Of a stretch of 16,291 nucleotides of DNA, positions 13,299-16,291 are shown piece by piece. The stretch spans positions 1 through 16,291 of the forward strand of contig JAQUUD010000025.1 in assembly GCA_028694075.1 (NCBI GenBank). Direction: 5' to 3'. Numbering within the stretch: position 1 is the first letter of the stretch; each line of letters begins with the position of its first letter. The translations under genes were made by a program, and so were the position numbers. A model generated the notes under the pieces. It ran no database searches and was not told the origin of the DNA. It saw nothing but the letters and a program-made list of their open reading frames with translations. This stretch comes from Clostridia bacterium. GTDB taxonomy: Bacteria > Bacillota > Clostridia > Christensenellales > UBA1242.

Positions 13299-14198
13299 TT
13301 AATTTAAGGACTTTATTGCTTTAAGCAAAGTGATTTCTTTTTTTTCAACATTTTCAATGCCTATTCCAAGACAACCCAAGACAACCGATTTATTTTTTCC
13401 GTGATAATCGCTTCCGCCAGAAATCAATAAATTATTCTCTTTCGCCAGTGCCAACAAAAGTTCTCTATCAACATTATTATATTCAGAATAATAACATTCT
13501 AAACCATCAAGCCCGCATTTTGTTAAGAAATCCAACTTTTCTTTTAATTCGCCCGCAGTTAACTTAACTTTCATTTTGTTGGTTTTGCTTGTTAAAGGGT
13601 GAGCCATAACTGATAAGATTTTTGCCTTTTTCAGTTCTTTAATTAAATAATCTGATGGCACTGAAAATTCCTTTAATTCGTGATATAAATATTTATTTAT
13701 GCAAGCAAAAGCAAGTTGAGAGAATTTTTCAGTTTTAACATTTGGATCTCTGCCATAACCCATTTTAACTAGAACCTGTGCGATATGCGGGCGTCCGGGA
13801 TTGTCCATTTTTAAAATTTTGTCAAGTTCTTCATCAGAAAATTTAATATTAAACTCCGAGTTTAAAAGTTCAATTCTCTTTAATGTTCTTTTTTTTCTAA
13901 GTTCTTGCCCTTCTTTAATCAACTTTAACATAACTTCATTGTCAAGACTGAAATTATATGCCAAAATATGAACTGAACTGTCGTTTAATCTCGTTGAAAA
14001 CTCTATTCCGTTGACAAATTTTATATTATTATCTGATAGTTTTTGCCTTAAATTGTTGTGTAAATATTGACACCCTTTAATCGTATCGTGGTCTGTTATT
14101 GAAAAGATTTTAATGTCGCTATCTATTATTTTATCAACAAGTTGTTGAACGCTATCCGTTCCATCTGAAAATTTCGTGTGCAAATGAAAGTCAATCAT
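13299..14198 (-). CDS. PHP-domain phosphoesterase (TrpH/YciV, RNase AM-like)
   Basis: A 299-residue member of the PHP family, metal-dependent phosphoesterases. The metal-binding motifs are visible: DFHLHTKFSDG (His5, His7, Asp12), ITDHDT (34-39), GIEFST (Glu66), HILAYNF (His77), the NPGRPHIAQVLV insert, SVMAHPLT, and SGGSDYHGK. This arrangement fits the YciV/TrpH subgroup, whose studied members hydrolyse 3',5'-nucleoside bisphosphates or trim RNA 5' ends; which applies here cannot be told. The ATG at 14198 has AAAAGGA about 7 bases upstream and begins one residue before the first motif, so the 25 upstream in-frame residues are unlikely to be translated. Divergent from coaE with a 142-base shared promoter region. 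Confidence 0.85.
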   Translation of the reverse strand: MIDFHLHTKFSDGTDSVQQLVDKIIDSDIKIFSITDHDTIKGCQYLHNNLRQKLSDNNIKFVNGIEFSTRLNDSSVHILAYNFSLDNEVMLKLIKEGQELRKKRTLKRIELLNSEFNIKFSDEELDKILKMDNPGRPHIAQVLVKMGYGRDPNVKTEKFSQLAFACINKYLYHELKEFSVPSDYLIKELKKAKILSVMAHPLTSKTNKMKVKLTAGELKEKLDFLTKCGLDGLECYYSEYNNVDRELLLALAKENNLLISGGSDYHGKNKSVVLGCLGIGIENVEKKEITLLKAIKSLN

Positions 14199-14238
14199 TT
14201 TATATTCCTTTTGATTTTTTCTTTTTTGTAAGTGATAG

Positions 14239-14267
14239 ATTTTAACACAAATCAAATTTTTAATCAA
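14239..14267 (-). promoter_or_regulatory. Promoter of the PHP gene
   Basis: Minus-strand TTGATT (14262-14267), a 17-base spacer and TAAAAT (14239-14244) preceded by TGT, an extended -10. Confidence 0.55.
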
Positions 14268-14286
14268 TAACATATGAAAATCAAAA

Positions 14287-14315
14287 TATACATTTTTGCA
14301 TTTATATGATATAAT
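14287..14315 (+). promoter_or_regulatory. Promoter of coaE
   Basis: TATACA (14287-14292), a 17-base spacer and a perfect TATAAT (14310-14315), 25 bases before the ATG, with AGGAGA as the ribosome-binding site. Confidence 0.55.
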
Positions 14316-14340
14316 CAGTTGTTAATAAATAGGAGAAAAA

Positions 14341-14928
14341 ATGTATTTAATAGGCGTTACAGGGAAATCGGGAAGTGGCAAATCAGAAATTTGCAATAAA
14401 CTTGGTCAAAAATTAAATTGCGAAGTGATTCGAATTGATAAAATCGGACACTTCGTTGTTGAGCAAAAAGCGGTTTTAATAAAATTAATAAAACATTTCG
14501 GCAAGCAAATACTTGATGAAGACGGCAGTTTCAACAGGAAAAAATTAGGCGCGCTTGTTTTTTCTGATGAAAATAATATGAAAGTCTTAACTGATTTTAC
14601 TTTGCCGGAAATGATAAAGACTGTGAAGCATCAAATTGCTCGGTGCAAAAAAGATATTGTAATTTTAGATTATATTTTATTGCCTATGTTGCCTTTTTGG
14701 GAAACCTGCAATTTGAAAATTTTAATAAACTGTCCGCAAAAATTGCGTTTTTCAAGAATAATCAAGCGTGATAATGTTTCACTAAGTTATATAAAGAAAA
14801 GAGAGTCTGCCTCTTTAAATTATTTGGCATTTAAATTCGATAAAAAATATAAAAATATCGATAAAACAGAGTTCAATTTTATTGTTGAAGATATTTGTAA
14901 AACAATTAAAACAAAAATGGGCTCATAA
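14341..14928 (+). CDS. coaE: Dephospho-CoA kinase
   Basis: A 195-residue P-loop kinase that phosphorylates the 3' hydroxyl of dephospho-CoA with ATP, the last step of CoA synthesis. The Walker A sequence GKSGSGKS is at 8-15, followed by the expected RIDKIGH (CoaE has D-A-D-x-x-x-H here, so the second Asp is replaced by Lys in this copy). DYILLPMLPFWE corresponds to the family's LLFE segment, and the lid region has RIIKRDNVS with YIKKRE. Length is normal (about 200). The divergence at the acceptor motif lowers certainty slightly. AGGAGA precedes the ATG by five bases. It stands alone between a divergent PHP gene and a surface-protein gene. Confidence 0.85.
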   Translation: MYLIGVTGKSGSGKSEICNKLGQKLNCEVIRIDKIGHFVVEQKAVLIKLIKHFGKQILDEDGSFNRKKLGALVFSDENNMKVLTDFTLPEMIKTVKHQIARCKKDIVILDYILLPMLPFWETCNLKILINCPQKLRFSRIIKRDNVSLSYIKKRESASLNYLAFKFDKKYKNIDKTEFNFIVEDICKTIKTKMGS

Positions 14929-15083
14929 AAGTCCAAGTTTTGAATTTTAATTCCAAATCTTTTAACATCAAAGGATATTTATTAGCAGGTTAATTTTTTA
15001 TTTTATTAAAGTTTTATTATAATCAAATTTGTTTAATATATTTTAAGTCTTATGCCATCAAATTATTTTTTCATTCCGCAAAA

Positions 15084-15112
15084 TTGACAATGAGCAAAAA
15101 ATTTGATAGTAT
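15084..15112 (+). promoter_or_regulatory. Promoter of the SH3-like surface-protein gene, probably leaderless
   Basis: A perfect TTGACA (15084-15089), a 17-base spacer and TAGTAT (15107-15112), then only 6 bases to the ATG at 15119. No Shine-Dalgarno is present. Confidence 0.5.
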
Positions 15113-15118
15113 TGTTAT

Positions 15119-15901
15119 ATGAAAAAATTGTTGCTTTTTATTGTTTTGCCGATTGTTTTATTTGGAACTTTTTTGTTTGCTGGTCAACCTTCAAACAATT
15201 TAAGTTGCAATTATAATTTTATAGAAAATACTTCGCCTAGCATCTGCAACGAATCATCAACTTGCGTCCGCAATGAATCCTTGAGTTATAACAACATAAG
15301 TCCCAAATGCACCAGTTGCTGTGAATTTTCCGCTTGCAAAGCGTTTATTAATTCTGAATTTGGTTTTGACATTCCCGAAAATGTAAAAATTATTTCAAAC
15401 CGCATTAACATTTATGAAATTGCTGACCAAAATTCTGAGATTTTGGACACGGCTTATTATGGCGAAATTTTTGAGGTTATATCTGTGCAGGATACTTTTT
15501 ATGAAGTTGCTTATACTCCAGAAGTTTCTGGATATATTTTGATTGCATATGCCTTGGACTGTAATATTAAATCTCCGATTATTTATTTAGACACAAATGC
15601 AACTTTAACAAATGCAAGTTCGGTTTTCAGATTGGTCGGAGATGAATATATTGAAGTTAATGATATTGCTTTGGAAGTAAACACTCGCATAAAGATTTTG
15701 GACGGCTATGATATCAATAAAGAATATTGCAAAGTATCTTTTTCATTTGAAGACGAAATTTTTACATATTATTTGCAAGCAGAAGATATCAATCCGGACG
15801 GTATTGGTTCACGCTTTGTTATTGCAATTTCCTTAATTGTCGTTTGCGTTTCAATATTTTTGATTTTATATAGTTTTTTTAGAGGCAGAGTTAGAAAATA
15901 G
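15119..15901 (+). CDS. Membrane-anchored extracellular protein with Cys-rich stalk and SH3-like domain
   Basis: A 260-residue protein with a signal peptide (about 1-21, ending LFAG), an extracellular region, and a C-terminal membrane helix (about 233-254) followed by the basic stop-transfer tail FFRGRVRK. Residues 22-75 contain seven Cys (30, 43, 49, 64, 67, 68, 73), probably disulfide-bonded or metal-binding. Residues about 86-146 resemble a bacterial SH3 domain (NRINIYEIADQNSEILDTAY, GEIFEVISVQDTFYEV, SGYILIAYAL), often a peptidoglycan-binding module. A second beta-rich stretch (155-222) may be another such fold. Topology: type I membrane protein displayed at the wall. The start is set by the signal peptide; no ribosome-binding site is seen. 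Partner unknown. Confidence 0.65.
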   Translation: MKKLLLFIVLPIVLFGTFLFAGQPSNNLSCNYNFIENTSPSICNESSTCVRNESLSYNNISPKCTSCCEFSACKAFINSEFGFDIPENVKIISNRINIYEIADQNSEILDTAYYGEIFEVISVQDTFYEVAYTPEVSGYILIAYALDCNIKSPIIYLDTNATLTNASSVFRLVGDEYIEVNDIALEVNTRIKILDGYDINKEYCKVSFSFEDEIFTYYLQAEDINPDGIGSRFVIAISLIVVCVSIFLILYSFFRGRVRK

Positions 15902-16097
15902 TATTAAATTTTGAAAACAAATTGAAATAATTATAAAGCCCAATAAAACAATTTAAAGAACTTATCCCATTTTCTGTTAATTATTTTTATTAAATTTAAT
16001 TGTTAAATAAACTAAGTGAAAGCAAAACAAATTAATAAAACATAATGAACCAAAAAATTCAAAAAGTTAAAGACCCAATTGTCAAAAATTTTTGTTT

Positions 16098-16291
16098 TTA
16101 AGCATCAAGATTTTTAGCAATTTTTATTATTTTGTTAAGTTTATTATTCAATGTACTTTTTGAATATTTTGAATTCGACAGTTTGACAAGTTCGTTCAAG
16201 CTTTCTTCCGCGTTTGCAAGCCTTAACAAACAAATTTCTTGCAAATCCAGCGGAAGTACCTCCAACCCCAAAACATTAGATATTAAATCGA
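16098..16291 (-). CDS. whiA: WhiA, C-terminal fragment (runs off the window)
   Basis: The last 63 codons are visible. The sequence contains VLPLDLQEICLLRLANAEES, then LNELVKLSN and KYSKSTLNNKLNKI, which matches the C-terminal helix-turn-helix of WhiA (family pattern LP-x-x-L-x-E-x-A-x-L-R-x-x-x-P-x-x-S-L-x-E-L-G and SKSGVNHRLRK). WhiA couples a LAGLIDADG-like N-terminal domain to this HTH; it controls sporulation genes in actinobacteria and affects division and chromosome segregation in Firmicutes, where it usually follows rapZ and yvcK. Those neighbours would lie beyond the right edge. It converges on the SH3-like gene across about 196 AT-rich bases. Confidence 0.85.
   Translation of the reverse strand, partial: DLISNVLGLEVLPLDLQEICLLRLANAEESLNELVKLSNSKYSKSTLNNKLNKIIKIAKNLDA

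Noticed and set aside
14199..14273. Extended start of the PHP protein
   Set aside because: The extra residues cover the ribosome-binding site and the promoter -10, while PHP proteins normally begin right at the D-x-H-x-H motif.

Overview
The window is AT-rich DNA (roughly 30% GC by eye) from a low-GC Gram-positive bacterium. RNase J, WhiA, an RNase R start beside secG, and strong AAGGAGG-type ribosome-binding sites all point to Bacillota, most likely an uncultured clostridial, gut-type lineage. That placement is inference from gene content; there is no rRNA. No IS element, prophage or CRISPR array is visible.

Layout, left to right. (1) 1-1888, minus strand: the first codons of an RNase R gene, secG, a small two-helix membrane protein and an unidentified polytopic membrane protein. 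Between the last two (890-1020) lies a striking structured non-coding element. (2) 2097-4235, minus strand: a two-gene operon of a double-DUF1538 membrane transporter (UmpAB-like) followed by a tandem P-II-like regulator with a strong internal start. (3) 4332-4640: an intergenic array of degenerate 20-22 bp tandem repeats, then an AT-rich promoter region that looks duplicated with a 103-bp period. (4) 4949-6286, plus strand: a cell-surface protein with a C-terminal DUF6273-like domain, split by one in-frame TAA. (5) 6416-7927, plus strand: gpmI (phosphoglycerate mutase). (6) 8141-8228: a second structured element with the same four-arm topology as the first, between convergent genes. (7) 8348-14198, minus strand: Cu/Zn superoxide dismutase, an orphan protein, RNase J with its terminator, a polytopic membrane protein and a PHP-domain phosphoesterase. 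(8) 14341-15901, plus strand: coaE, divergent from the PHP gene, then a membrane-anchored SH3-like protein with a Cys-rich N-terminal segment. (9) 16098-16291, minus strand: the 3' end of whiA.

Most genes are housekeeping: protein export (SecG), RNA turnover (RNase R, RNase J, PHP), glycolysis (GpmI), CoA synthesis (CoaE), division control (WhiA). The accessory content is cation transport with P-II-type control, oxidative defence and surface proteins. The least ordinary signals are the two cloverleaf elements at 890-1020 and 8141-8228. Each has an outer stem closing three perfect hairpins, with the same one-base spacers between hairpins but unrelated sequence. Next in interest are the repeat array at 4332-4640, the in-frame stop at 5489-5491, the fused P-II pair, and three genes whose -10 box lies only 6-7 bases before the ATG, which suggests leaderless mRNAs.
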